This document shows, piece after piece, positions 25,021 to 37,322 of a stretch of DNA of 64,000 nt; the first letter of the stretch is position 1, and each line of letters starts with the position of its first letter. The notes beneath the pieces are model-generated. The model did not search any database, had not been told where the DNA came from, and worked only from the letters and a program-made list of their open reading frames with translations. Both the position numbers and the translations under genes were made by a program. Source of the DNA: Aurelia coerulea (Eukaryota > Cnidaria > Scyphozoa > Semaeostomeae > Ulmaridae). The stretch lies in the NCBI GenBank assembly GCA_039566865.1, contig CM076959.1, forward strand, positions 10,275,501-10,339,500. Reading direction: 5' to 3'.

Positions 25021-26629
25021 TTCTCTATTGCCAGTAACCCCCCTCTTATTTCTCAGGTAAAAAACGCCTACCCCATTATTGCGTCAATATTTAGTTGCCT
25101 GTTCTTTATCAATCACCAGATTCGTGTTTATCTGTGTTTTTATGAGGGTCATTGAAGCCCGGAATCTTTTCAAATATTGCAGATAATTGTCCGTCTTCGT
25201 CCATGCGGAGTGGTGCCACATTATTAAAAAACACATCATTAAATTTACTCCCATGGTGACCGAACTGTCTTCACCAAAGGGTTTAGATGCGCTCTCTCTC
25301 TGCAGTTTCCGTGTATTTCAAAACCTGGAATTTTCGGTTTTCATTTGCGTCTAGCTTTACTCACGGCTAAATTAAACCATGACTATGATTTACGTAAGAG
25401 CACATCCGGCGATACATAATATGGTTTCATACCTCTCCAGCAAATACAAAATAGTTGAATACATTTATTTATTATTCATTTAGTTATAATTATCATATTA
25501 TCATTCGATATTCCTATTTATTACCTAAATGTTTCGATTTTATTACCATTTAATTTTGTTATTTAATTGTGTTGTTGGTCAGGGACCCGCCGTTGTTCTT
25601 CTGCGCCTTCCGCGAGGTTCTTATTGAGCGTTTTACACAGTCATCCGGATACATACACCCCTATGGTTATGAAACACAACTGCAAGGTCATGGTCTGTAC
25701 CATGGGTCTACGCCCACCCCTGTCTCCCCTCCAGTCTCGTTTTGTAATGCAAATAAGAAATCCTTGATAGATCACCCTGATAGGCAGAATACTTTCATAC
25801 CTGGAAGGAAAGTTATCAGATCGTTGAGCCTTTAACTATCCCACCAACTGCTCATTTTCACTGCTGTTTCAAGGGATGTCGGCTTTGGTTCCCACAACAA
25901 CAATCAATGGGTGTGTGCACCTGTATGTGAACGAACTGAAATCGATCCACTGGAAGGAAATTTCCTTGTCTGAGTCCGTATTGCTTGTGGAAAAATGATT
26001 TTAAATAAATTATAGGGCAAACGTTCAAACCTATAGCCGCAACAAACACACGTAACCTGTGAAACGATAAATGCAACTCAAGGAGCAACAACCAAAATGA
26101 ACTCCTGACTAGTGAAAAGCTGTTATACATTCTGCAAGAGAAAACGACTTACTCAACAACCCTGAAGAAAAACAAAATAATAACTTGTAGCTACAGTAAA
26201 GAGCAACGTGTAATAACCAAAACGCGTTTTGATCGCACATTCGTCGGTTCGGCTTGTGCGAAGAACAATCTTGTACCCCCTCTCAGCGGTAACCTCAGCT
26301 TGGACATTTGGTCAGCCCAATCTTGAAAATCATCAGAAATCATGGCCGTCTTGCGAAGATCACTCTCCATTCCTGACAATCACAGATTCAAAATCACAAG
26401 CATATACCGGGAGTCGTCAATGTCATAGCTGATTGCAAGATAAAATAAGACAATTTCTTCAACACATTCTTCAAACTGAAGCCTGTGGCCAGTTAGGATC
26501 TAATAGAAGTTTCAAACGAGACTTGGGAACTTTAGAGCTGACCAAGTCGCGTCCAGGATGTTTGTTTTGTTTTGATAACTTAACTTGTTTTGTTTTTATA
26601 ACAATAACTTGAGCTCGACCTACATTAGG

Positions 26630-26639
26630 CCCCCCCCCC
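26630..26639. repeat. C10 homopolymer
   Basis: Ten consecutive C on the + strand, same strand orientation as the other two tracts. Confidence 0.9.
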
Positions 26640-26670
26640 ACCAGCACCAGGTTCCGTTGAGCTTTGGGGC

Positions 26671-26690
26671 GTATCTTGGCGTATCTTGGC
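26671..26690. repeat. Tandem 10-bp duplication
   Basis: GTATCTTGGC occurs twice in direct succession inside the insertion; probable replication slippage. Confidence 0.85.
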
Positions 26691-26696
26691 GGTTAG

Positions 26697-26714
26697 GCCA
26701 CCAAATATGGTGGC
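26697..26714. promoter_or_regulatory. Hairpin containing a CArG-box consensus
   Basis: GCCACCA and TGGTGGC form 7-bp inverted arms around AATA. The centre contains CCAAATATGG (26701-26710), which fits CC(A/T)6GG, the serum response factor consensus. One such match in 3.4 kb is not improbable, and there is no supported gene nearby. Confidence 0.2.
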
Positions 26715-27203
26715 GAAAATTTACAATTTATCAGTCCTTAGGCCCGATATATAACCTTATCATCTAGTTTAGGCCTAAGTCTATATTATTTGTAGTGTAG
26801 TTCTTGTGGCTCATTATGAGTCGCCATCTTCAAAGCTTATGTTTACGAAAAGAGGCATGTCTGGTACCCTCGCTGTTGGGACAGAGGACCTGAGGGCAGG
26901 AAAAATCCCTGCAGCTGGCCTCACAAGTACCCACTACGGGGGACCAAGAAAGATGCAAAGAAAAAAATCAAAGGAAAAAGAAAAAGAAAAATAACACAAT
27001 CAGCTGGGGCAACTGATACCTCAGGTACTTCATGGCAGGACAAAATGTACCTCCTATGCTGACCTAGGGGATCTTAAAGTTTCTTAATTGTTTACATATC
27101 GAATGCCAGATGCGACCCCAAAAGCTGCCAAACTGTGTCTCTTTTCTTAGTCCTATCTTCAGGTTCGGTGCAAAGGGGGTTCCGAAATGGTCTCAGGGCG
27201 ATA

Positions 27204-27216
27204 GGGGAGTTAATCT
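27204..27216 (-). repeat. Right arm of near-terminal inverted repeat of the insertion
   Basis: GGGGAGTTAATCT has the reverse complement AGATTAACTCCCC. It ends 18 bp before the satellite resumes, so it is near the boundary but not exactly terminal. Confidence 0.5.
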
Positions 27217-27234
27217 GCCGTTTACGGAGTAAAT

Positions 27235-30200
27235 AAATGTTTATTTTCTCGAAGAAAACAAAATAAAAGCACAAAAATTGTTGTTCAACTTACTTTAGTA
27301 GCTACAATTTCTATTATAAAGGGTAATGCACTCATCGTTCTTTAAAACTTTAGTCCTGCCAGTTTCTTCTTTTAAAGCACTTTATTAGTGCTGTAGCAAC
27401 CATTCTTGATAACATTTCTATAGAAATTAACATTTTCTTTAGGCTCATTTTGGCTTTACTGCATTAACAAACATCGATTAATTAAATGTTTATTTTCTCA
27501 AAGAAAACAAAATAAAAGCACAAAAAGTTAGGATTACCGTACTTTAGTAGCTACAATTTGTATTATAAAGAGTATTGCACTCATCGTTCTTTAAAACTTT
27601 AGTCCTGCCAGTTACTTCTTTTAAAGCACTATATTAGTACTGCAGCATCCATTCTTTGAAACGTTACAATAAACATTAGCTTTTTCTTTAGTCTTATTTG
27701 GGCTTTACTGCATCGGTTAATTAAAAGTTTATTTTCTCAGAGAAAACGAAATAAAAGCACAAAAAGTGTCGTTCAACGTACTTTAGTAGCTACAATTTAT
27801 ATTATAAAGAGTATTGCTCTCATCGTTCTTTAAAACTTTAGTTCTACAAGTTACTTCTTTTGTAGCACTATATTAGTGCTGCAGCAACCATTTTTTGAAA
27901 CATTACTATAGACATTAGCTTTTTTATTTAGTCTCATTTTGGCTTTACTGCATAAACAAACATCGATCAATTAAATGTTTCTTTTCTCAAAGAAAACAAA
28001 CTTAAAACACAAAAAGTGTGGATTGACGTACTTAAGTAGCTACATTTTGTATTATAAAGAGTATTGCACTCCTCGTTCTTTAAAACTTTAGTTCTACAAG
28101 TTACTTCTTTTATAGCACTATATTAGAGCTGCAGCAACCATTCTTTGAAACATTACTATAGATATTAGTTTTTTCTTTAGTCTCATTTTGGCTTTACTGC
28201 ATAAACAAACATCGATCAATAAAATGTTTCTTTTCTCAAAGAAAACCAAAAAAAAGCACAAATAGTGTCGGTTAACGTACTTTATTAGCTACAATTTCTA
28301 TTACAAAGAGTATTGCAGTCATCGTTCTTTAAAACTTTAGTCCTGCCAGTTACTTCTTTTAAAGGACTATATTAGTAAAGCATCAACCATTCTTTGAAAT
28401 GTTACTATAGACATTAGCTTTTTCATTAGTCTCATTTGGGCTTTACTGCATCAATTAATTAAAAGTTTATTTTCTCAAAGAAAACAAAATAAAAGCACAA
28501 AAAGTGTCGTTCAACGATCTTTAGTGGCTACAATTTATATTCTAAAGAGTATTGCATTCATCGTTCTTTAAAACTTTAGTTCTGCAAGTTACTCCTTTTA
28601 TAGCACTTTTATTAGTGCTGCAGCAACCATTCTTGGAATCATTTCTTTAGACATTAGCTTTTTCTTCAGTCTCATTTTGGCTTTACTGCATCAACAAACA
28701 TCGATTAATTAAATGTTTATGTTCTCAATAAAAAAAAATAAAAGCACAAAAAGTGTGGATTAACGTACTTTAGTAGCTACATTTTATATTATAAAGAGTA
28801 TTGCACTCATCGTTCTTTAAAACTTTAGTTCTGCAAGTTACTTCTTTTAAAGCACTATATTAGTGCTGCAGCAACCATTCTTTGAAACATTACTATAGAC
28901 ATTAGTTTTTTCTTTCGTCTAAATTTATATTTAGTGCATCAACAAACATCGATTAATGAAACGTTTATTTTCTCAAAGACAACAAAATAAAAGCACAAAA
29001 CGTGTCGTTCAACGTACTTTAGTAGCTACAATTTCTATTATAAAGGGTATTGCGCTCATCGTTCTTTAAAACAATAGTCCTGCCAGTTTCTTCTTTTAAA
29101 GCGCTTTATTAGTGCTGCATCAACCATTCTTTGAAACATTTCTATAGACATTAGCTTTTTCTTTAATCTCATTTTGGCTTTACTGCATAAACAAACATCG
29201 ATCAATAAAATGTTTATTTTCTCAAAGAAAACAAGATAAAAGCACAAAATGTGTGAATTAATGACTTTAGTAGCTACAATTTGTATTATAAAGAGTATTG
29301 CACTCATCGTTCTTTAAAACTTTAGTCCTGCCAGTTACTTCTTTTAAAGGACTGTATTAGTTCTGCAGCAACTATTCTTTGAAACATTACTAGAGACATT
29401 AGCTTTTTCTTTAGTCTCACTTTGGCTTTACTGCATAAACAAACATCGGTTAATTAAATGTTTATTTTTTTAAAGAAAACAAAATTAAAACACAAAAAGT
29501 GTCAATTAAAGTACTTTATTGGCTACAATTTCTATTACAAATGGTAATGCAGTCATCGTTCTTTAAAACTTTAGTCCTACCAGTTACTTCTTTTAAAGGA
29601 CTATATTAGTAAAGCAGCAACCATTCTTTGAAACGTTAATATAGACATTAGCTTTTTCATTAGTCTCATTTGGGCTTTACTGCATCGATTAATTAAAAGT
29701 TTATTTTCTCAAAGAAAACAGAATAAAAGCACAAAATGTGTCGTTCAACGTACTTTAGTAGCTACAATTTATATTTTAAAGAGTATTGCATTCATCGTTC
29801 TTTAAAACTTTAGTTCTGCAAGTTTCTTCTTTTAAAGCACTTTATTAGTGCTGCAGCAACCATTCTTGGAAACATTTCTATAGACATTAGCATTTTCTTT
29901 AGTCTCAGTTTGGCTTTGCTGCATCAACAAACATTGATTAATTAAATGTTTATTTTCTCAATAAAAACAAAATAAAGGCACAAAAAGTGTGGATTAACGT
30001 ACATTAGTAGCTACATTTTGTATTATAAAGAGTATTGCACTCATCGTTCTTTAAAACTTTAGTTCTGCAAGTTACTTCTTTTAAAGCACTATATTAGTGC
30101 TGCAGCAACCATTCTTTGAAACATTACTATAGACATTATTTTTTTCTTTCGTCTCAATTTATATTAAGTGGATCAACAAACATCTATTAATGAAACGTTT

Positions 30201-31295
30201 TTTTCCAAAAGAAAACAAATATAAACAAAAAAAGTGTGGATTAACGTATTTTATTAGCTACAATTTCTATTACAAAGAGTATTGCACTCATCGTTCTTTA
30301 AAACTTTAGTCCTGCCAGTTACTTCTTTTAAAGCACTATATTAGTACTGCAGCAACCATTATTTGAAACGTTACTATAGACATTAGCTTTTTCTTTAGGC
30401 TCATTTTGGCTTTACTGCATAAACAAACATCGATTAATTAAATATTTATTTTCTAAAAGAAAACAAAATAAAAGCACAAAAAGTGTCGTTCAACGTACTT
30501 TAGTAGCTACAATTTCTATTAAAAAGAGTATTGCATTCATCGTTCTTTAAAACTTTAGTTCTGCAAGTTACTCCTTTTATAGCACTTTTATTAGTGCTGC
30601 AGCAACCATTCTTGGAATCATTTCTTTAGACATTAGCTTTTTCTTCAGTCTCATTTTGGCTTTACTGCATCAACAAACATCGATTAATTAAATGTTTATT
30701 TTCTCAAAGAAAACAAGATAAAAGCACAAAATGTGTGAATTGACGTACTTTTGTAGCTATAATTTGTATTATAAAGAGTATTGCACTCATCGTTCTTTAA
30801 AACTTTAGTCCTGCCAGTTACTTCTTTTAGAGGACTATATTAGTGCTGCAGCAACCATTCTTTGAAACATTACTATAGACATTAGCTTTTTTATTTAGTC
30901 TCATTTTGGCTTTACTGCATAAACAAACATCGATTAATTAAATGTTTTTTTTCTCAAAGAAAAGAAACTTAAAACACAAAAAGTGTGGATTAACGTACTT
31001 AAGTAGCTACAATTTCTATTATAAAGGGTAATACACTCATCGTTCTTTAAAACTTTAGTTCTGCAAGTTACTTCTTTTATAGCAATATATTAGTGCTGCA
31101 GCAACTATTCTTTGAAACATTACTAGAGACATTAGCTTTTTCTTTAGTCTCACTTTTGCTTTACTGCATAAACAAACATCGGTTAATTAAATGTTTATTT
31201 TCTTAAAGAAATCAAAATTAAAACACAAAAAGTGTCAATTAAAGTACTTTATTGGCTACAATTTCTATTACAAAGAGTATTGCAGTCATCGTTCT
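27235..31295. repeat. Block Y0: partial copy of block Y
   Basis: Segments around 27300-28900 match about 36950-38530 (offset 9637-9647), sharing variants such as GAAATTAACATTTTC and AAAAGTTAGGATTACCG. Segments around 30050-30500 match 38450-38930, and 30700-31290 match 39630-40200. Between them, 28900-30000 carries left-arm HOR monomers, including the diagnostic one at 29056. Y0 is therefore a mosaic of the left-arm HOR and block Y, and marks the transition between the two array domains. Confidence 0.75.
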
Positions 31296-34200
31296 TTAAA
31301 ACGTTAGTCCTACCAGTTACTTCTTTTAAAGGACTATATTAGTAAAGCAGCAACCATTCTTTGAAACGTTACTATAGACATTAGCTTTTTCATTAGTCTC
31401 ATTTGGGCTTTACTGCATCGATTAATTAAAAGTTTATTTTCTCAAAGAAAACAGAATAAAAGCACAAAATGTGTCGTTCAACGTACTTTAGTAGCTACAA
31501 TTTATATTTTAAAGAGTATTGCATTCATCGTTCTTTAAAACTTTAGTTCTGCAAGTTTCTTCTTTTAAAGCACTTTATTAGTGCTGCTGCAACCATTCTT
31601 GGAAACATTTCTATAGACATTAGCATTTTCTTTAGTCTCATTTTGGCTTTACTGCATAAACAAACATCGATTAATAAAATGTTTATTTTCTCAATAAAAA
31701 CAAAATAAAAGCACAAAAAGTGTGGATTAACTTACATTAGTAGCTACATTTTGTATTATAAGGAGTATTGCACTCCTCGTTCTTTAAAGCTTTAGTTCTG
31801 CAAGTTACTTCTTTTATAGCACTATATTAAAGCTGCACAACTATTTTTTGAAACATTACCATAGACATTAGTTTTTTCTTTCGTCTCAATTTATATTTAG
31901 TGCATCAACAAACATCGATTAATGAAACGTTTATTTTCTCAAAGAAAACAAAATAAAAGCACAAGAAATGTCGTTCAACGTACTTTATTAGCTACAATTT
32001 ATATTACAAAGAGTATTGCACTCATCGTCCTTTAAAACTTTAGTTCTGCAATTTACTTCTTTTATAGCACTATATTTGTGCTGCAGCAACCATTCTTTGA
32101 AACATTACTATAGACATTAGCTTTTTTATTTAGTCTCATTTTGGCTTTAGTGTATAAACAAACATCGATCAATTAAATGTTTATTTTCTCAATAAAAACA
32201 AACTTAAAACACAAAAAGTGTGAATTAACGTACTTAAGTAGCTACAATTTCTATTATAAAGAGTATTGCACTCATCGTCCTTTAAAACTTTAGTCCTGCC
32301 AGTTACTTCTTTTATAGCACTATATTAGAGCTGCAGCAACCATTCTTGGAAACATTTCTATAGACATTAGCTTTTTCTTTAATCTCCTTTTGGCTTTACT
32401 GCATAAACAAACATCGATTAATTAAATGTTTATTTTCTCAAAAAAAACAAAATTAAAACACAAAAAGTGTCAATTAAAGTACTTTAGTAGCTACAATTTG
32501 TATTATAAAGAGTATTGCACTCATCGTTCTTTAAAACTTTAGTTCTACAAGTTACTTCTTTTATAGCACTATATTAGTGCTGCAGCAACCATTCTTTGAA
32601 ACATTACTATAGACATTAGTTTTTTCTTTCGTCTAAATTTATATTTAGTGCATCAACAAACATCGATTAATGAAACGTTTATTTTCCAAACGAAAACAAA
32701 ATGTAGACACAAAAAGTTTCGATTATCGTAATTTATTAGCTACAATTTCTATTAAAAAGAGTATTGCGCTCATCGTTCTTTAAAACAATAGTCCTGCCAG
32801 TTTCTTCTTTTAAAGCGCTATATTAGTGCTGCATCAACCATTCTTGGAAACATTTCTATAGACATTAGCTTTTTCTTTAATCTCATTTTGGCTTTACTGC
32901 ATAAACAAACATCGATTAATTAAATGTTTATTTTCTTAAAGAAAACAAAATTAAAACACAAAAAGTGTCAATTAAAGTACTTTATTGGCTACAATTTCTA
33001 TTACAAAGAGTATTGCAGTCATCGTTCTTTAAAACTTTAGTCCTACCAGTTACTTCTTTTAAAGGACTATATTAGTAAAGCAGCAACCATTCTTTGAAAC
33101 GTTACTATAGACATTAGCTTTTTCATTAGTCTCATTTGGGCTTTACTGCATCGATTAATTAAAAGTTTATTTTCTCAAAGAAAACAGAATAAAAGCACAA
33201 AATTTGTCGTTCAACGTACTTTAGTAGCTACAGTTTATATTTTAAAGAGTATTGCATTCATCGTTCTTTAAAACTTTAGTTCTGCAAGTTTCTTCTTTTA
33301 AAGCACTTTATTAGTGCTGCAGCAACCATTCTTGGAAACATTTCTATAGACATTAGCATTTTCTTTAGTCTCATTTTGGCTTTACTGCATCAACAAACAT
33401 TGATTAATTAAATGTTTATTTTCTCAATAAAAACAAAATAAAAGCACAAAAAGTGTGGATTAACGTACATTAGTAGCTACATTTTGTATTATAAGGAGTA
33501 TTGCACTCCTCGTTCTTTAAAGCTTTAGTTCTGCAAGTTTCTTCTTTTATAGCACTATATTAGAGCTGCAGCAACCATTCTTTGAAACATTACTATAGAC
33601 ATTAGTTTTTCTTTCGTCTCAATTTATATTTAGTGCATCAACAAACATCGATTAATGAAACGTTTATTTTCTCAAACAAAACAAAATAAAAGCACAAGAA
33701 CTGTCGTTCAACGTGCTTTAGTAGCTACAATTTATATTATAAAGAGTATTGCACTCATCGTCCTTTAAAACTTTAGTTCTGCAATTTACTTCTTTTATAG
33801 CACTATATTAGTGCTGCAGCAACCATTCTTTGAAACATTACTATAGACATTAGCTTTTTTATTTAGTCTCATTTTGGCTTTACTGCATAAACAAACATCG
33901 ATCAATTAAATGTTTCTTTTCTCAAAGAAAACAAACTTAAAACACAAAAAGTGTGGATTGACGTACTTAAGTAGCTACAATTTCTATTATAAAGGGTAAT
34001 GCACTCCTCGTTCTTAAAAACTTTAGTTCTGCAAGTTTTTCTTTTATAGCACCATATTAGAGGTGCAGCAACCATTCTTTGAAACATTACTATAGACATT
34101 ACTTTTTTCTTTCGTCTCAATTTATATTTAGTGCATCAACAAACATCAATTAATAAAACGTTTATTTTCTCAAAGAAAACAAAATAAAAGCACAAGAAGT

Positions 34201-36400
34201 GTCGTTCAACGTACTTAAGTAGCTACAATTTCTATTATAAAGGGCAATACACTCATCGTTCTTTAAAACTTTAGTTCTGCAAGTTACTTCTTTTATAGCA
34301 ATATATTAGTGCTGCAGCAACTATTCTTTGAAACATTACTAGAGACATTAGCTTTTTCTTTAGTCTCACTTTTGCTTTACTGCATAAACAAACATCGGTT
34401 AATTAAATGTTTATTTTCTTAAAGGAATCAAAATTAAAACACAAAAAGTGTCAATTAAAGTACTTTATTGGCTACAATTTCTATTACAAAGAGTATTGCA
34501 GTCATCGTTCTTTAAAACGTTAGTCCTACCAGTTACTTCTTTTAAAGGACTATATTAGTAAAGCAGCAACCATTCTTTGAAACGTTACTATAGACATTAG
34601 CTTTTTCATTAGTCTCATTTGGGCTTTACTGCATCGATTAATTAAAAGTTTATTTTCTCAAAGAAAACAGAATAAAAGCACAAAATGTGTCGTTCAACGT
34701 ACTTTAGTAGCTACAATTTATATTTTAAAGAGTATTGCATTCATCGTTCTTTAAAACTTTAGTTCTGCAAGTTTCTTCTTTTAAAGCACTTTATTAGTGC
34801 TGCAGCAACCATTCTTGGAAACATTTCTATAGACATTAGCATTTTCTTTAGTCTCATTTTGGCTTTACTGCATAAACAAACATCGATTAATTAAATGTTT
34901 ATTTTCTCAATAAAAACAAAATAAAAGCACAAAAAGTGTGGATTAACTTACATTAGTAGCTACATTTTGTATTATAAGGAGTATTGCACTCCTCGTTCTT
35001 TAAAGCTTTAGTTCTGCAAGTTACTTCTTTTATAGCACTATATTAGAGCTGCAGCAACTATTTTTTGAAACATTACTATAGACATTAGTTTTTTCTTTCG
35101 TCTCAATTTATATTTAGTGCATCAACAAACATCGATTAATGAAACGTTTATTTTCTCAAAGAAAACAAAATAAAAGCACAAGAAATGTCGTTCTACGTGC
35201 TTTAGTAGCTACAATTTATATTACAAAGAGTATTGCACTCATCGTCCTTTAAAACTTTAGTTCTGCAATTTACTTCTTTTATAGCACTATATTAGTGCTG
35301 CAGCAACCATTCTTTGAAACATTACTATAGACATTAGCTTTTTTATTTAGTCTCATTTTGGCTTTACTGCATAAACAAACATCGGTTAATTAAATGTTTA
35401 TTTTCTTAAAGGAATCAAAATTAAAAGACAAAAAGTGTGGATTAACGTACTTAAGTAGCTACAATTTCTATTATAAAGGGTAATGCACTCATCGTTCTTA
35501 AAAACTTTAGTTCTGCAAGTTACTTCTTTTATAGCAATATATTAGTGCTGCAGCAACCATTCTTTGAAACATTACTAGAGCCATTAGCTTTTTCTTTAGT
35601 CTCACTTTGGCTTTACTGCATAAACAAACATCGGTTGATTAAATGTTTATTTTCTTAAAGAAAACAAAATTAAAACACAAAAAGTGTCAATTAAAGTACT
35701 TTATTGGCTACAATTTCTATTACAAAGAGTATTGCAGTCATCGTTCTTTAAAGCTTTAGTCCTGCCAGTTTCTTCTTTTAAAGCACTTTATTAGTGCTGC
35801 AGCAACCATTCTTGATAACATTTCTATAGACATTAGCTTTTTCATTAGTCTCATTTTGGCTTTACTGCATAAACAAACATCGATTAATTAAATTTTTATT
35901 TTCTCAAAGAAAACAAAATATAAACACAAATTGTGTGGATTAACGTACTTTAGTAGCTACAATTTGTATTATAAAGAGTATTGCACTCATCGTTCTTTAA
36001 AACTTTAGTTCTGCAAGTTACTTCTTTTATAGCACTATATTAGTGTTGAAGCAACCATTCTTGGAAACATTACTATAGACATTAGCTTTTTCTTTAGTCT
36101 CATTTTAGCTTTTCTGCATAAACAAACATCGATTAATTAAATGTTTATTTTCTCAAAGAAAACAAACTTAAAACACAAAAAGTGTGGATTGACGTACTTA
36201 AGTAGCTACAATTTCTATTATAAAGGGTAATGCACTCATCGTTCTTAAAAACTTTAGTTCTGCAAGTTTTTCTTTTATAGCACTATATTAGAGGTGCAGC
36301 AACCATTCTTTGAAACATTACTATAGACATTACTTTTTTCTTTCGTCTCAATTTATATTTAGTGCATCAACAAACATCAATTAATGAAACGTTTATTTTC
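31296..36400. repeat. Block X, copy 1 (5105 bp)
   Basis: Recurs at 44083-49187 with a constant offset of 12787. I found only a few substitutions, such as GGGCAATACA against GGGTAATACA (about 34243/47030), AAAGGAATC against AAAGAAATC (34421/47208) and GCGCTCATC against GCGCTTATC (about 32767/45554). No indel breaks the offset over the whole block, which indicates very recent duplication. Confidence 0.88.
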
Positions 36401-37322
36401 CAAACGAAAACAAAATGTAGACACAAAAAGTGTGGATTAACGTACTTTATTTGCTACAATTTGTATTTTAAAGAGTATTGCATTCATTGTTCTTTAAAAC
36501 TTTAGTTCTGCAAGTTACTTCTTTTATAGCACTATATTAGTGTTGAAGCAACCATTCTTGGAAACATTACTATAGACATTAGCTTTTTCATTAGTCTCAT
36601 TTAGGCTTTACTGCATCGATTAATTAAAAGTTTATTTTCTCAAAGAAAACAAAATAAAAGCATAAAAATTGTTGTTCAACTTACTTTAGTAGCTACAATT
36701 TCTATTATAAAGAGTATTGCACTCTTTATTTAAAACCTTAGTCCTGCCAGTTTCTTCTTTTAAAGCACTTTATTAGTGCTGCAGCAACCATTCTTGATAA
36801 CATTTCTATAGACATTAGCTTTTTCATTAGTCTCATTTTGGCTTTACTGCATAAACAAACATCGATGGATGAAACGTTTATTTTCCAAACGAAAACAAAA
36901 TGTAAACACAAAAAGTGTCGATTAACGTACTTTATTAGCTATAATTTCTATTAAAAAGAGTATTGGACTCATCGCTCTTTAAAACTTTAGTCCTGCCAGT
37001 TTCTTCTTTTAAAGCACTTTATTAGTGCTGCAGCAACCATTCTTGATAACATTTCTATAGAAATTAACATTTTCTTTAGGCTCATTTTGGCTTTACTGCA
37101 TTAACAAACATCGATTAATTAAATGTTTATTTTCTCAAAGAAAACAAAATAAAAGCACAAAAAGTTAGGATTACCGTACTTTAGTAGCTACAATTTGTAT
37201 TATAAAGAGTATTGCACTCATCGTTCTTTAAAACTTTAGTCCTGCCAGTTACTTCTTTTAAAGCACTATATTAGTACTGCAGCATCCATTCTTTGAAACA
37301 TTACAATAAACATTAGCTTTTT
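36401..37322. repeat. Block Z: linker monomers between X and Y
   Basis: The first ~590 bp (CAAACGAAAACAAAATGTAG onward, including the private ATCGATGGATGAAACG) match 41825-42414 inside block Y at offset 5424, and again inside Y' at a further +14362. It sits where X' is followed instead by X'', so the X-Z joint differs from the X'-X'' joint. Confidence 0.78.

Larger units (their letters stand above)
23812..27234. other. 3423-bp non-satellite insertion splitting one monomer
   Basis: The satellite stops after CGATTAATT (23811) and resumes at AAATGTTTATTTTCTCGAAG (27235), exactly the next bases of the monomer. The unsplit variant, with GTGTTGAAGCAACC on the left and CTCGAAGAAAAC plus ATTGTTGTTCAAC on the right, is intact at 54841-55012 and nearly so at 40481-40640 and 51061-51220. 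The segment has more balanced base composition than the satellite, contains pure C tracts, and appears once here. Open frames of 54-102 codons exist on both strands, but none has a motif I recognise. A 13-bp inverted repeat lies near its ends. It may be a large non-autonomous element or captured flanking DNA; no clear target duplication is visible (TAATT against TAAAT at best). Confidence 0.88.

Noticed and set aside
25569..25835. 88-codon + frame and an overlapping 66-codon frame
   Set aside because: These begin at GTG and TTG, which are not normal eukaryotic starts, and show no motif.
25858..26130. 90-codon minus-strand frame in the insertion
   Set aside because: It has an ATG start but no motif; it is of a length expected by chance.
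26697..26714. Functional SRF (CArG) regulatory element
   Set aside because: The consensus match is exact, but one match in 3.4 kb is plausible by chance and no gene lies nearby. It is kept only as a low-confidence site.
26806..26994. 62-codon + frame with a Lys/Glu-rich tail
   Set aside because: The tail is encoded by an A/G-rich low-complexity tract (about 26960-26993). There is no conserved domain.
23812..27234. tRNA gene or tRNA-derived SINE head in the insertion
   Set aside because: I looked for A-box and B-box words (GGTTCGA-type) and found no correctly spaced pair and no terminal A-rich or T-rich tail with a target duplication.
23800..27240. piggyBac-type insertion at the TTAA of ATTAATTAAATG
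   Set aside because: TTAA is not present on both sides of the segment; the right boundary reads GTAAATAAATG.
33902..34120. 72-codon minus-strand frame, repeated at 46689-46907
   Set aside because: It is satellite sequence, identical because block X is duplicated. No coding signature.
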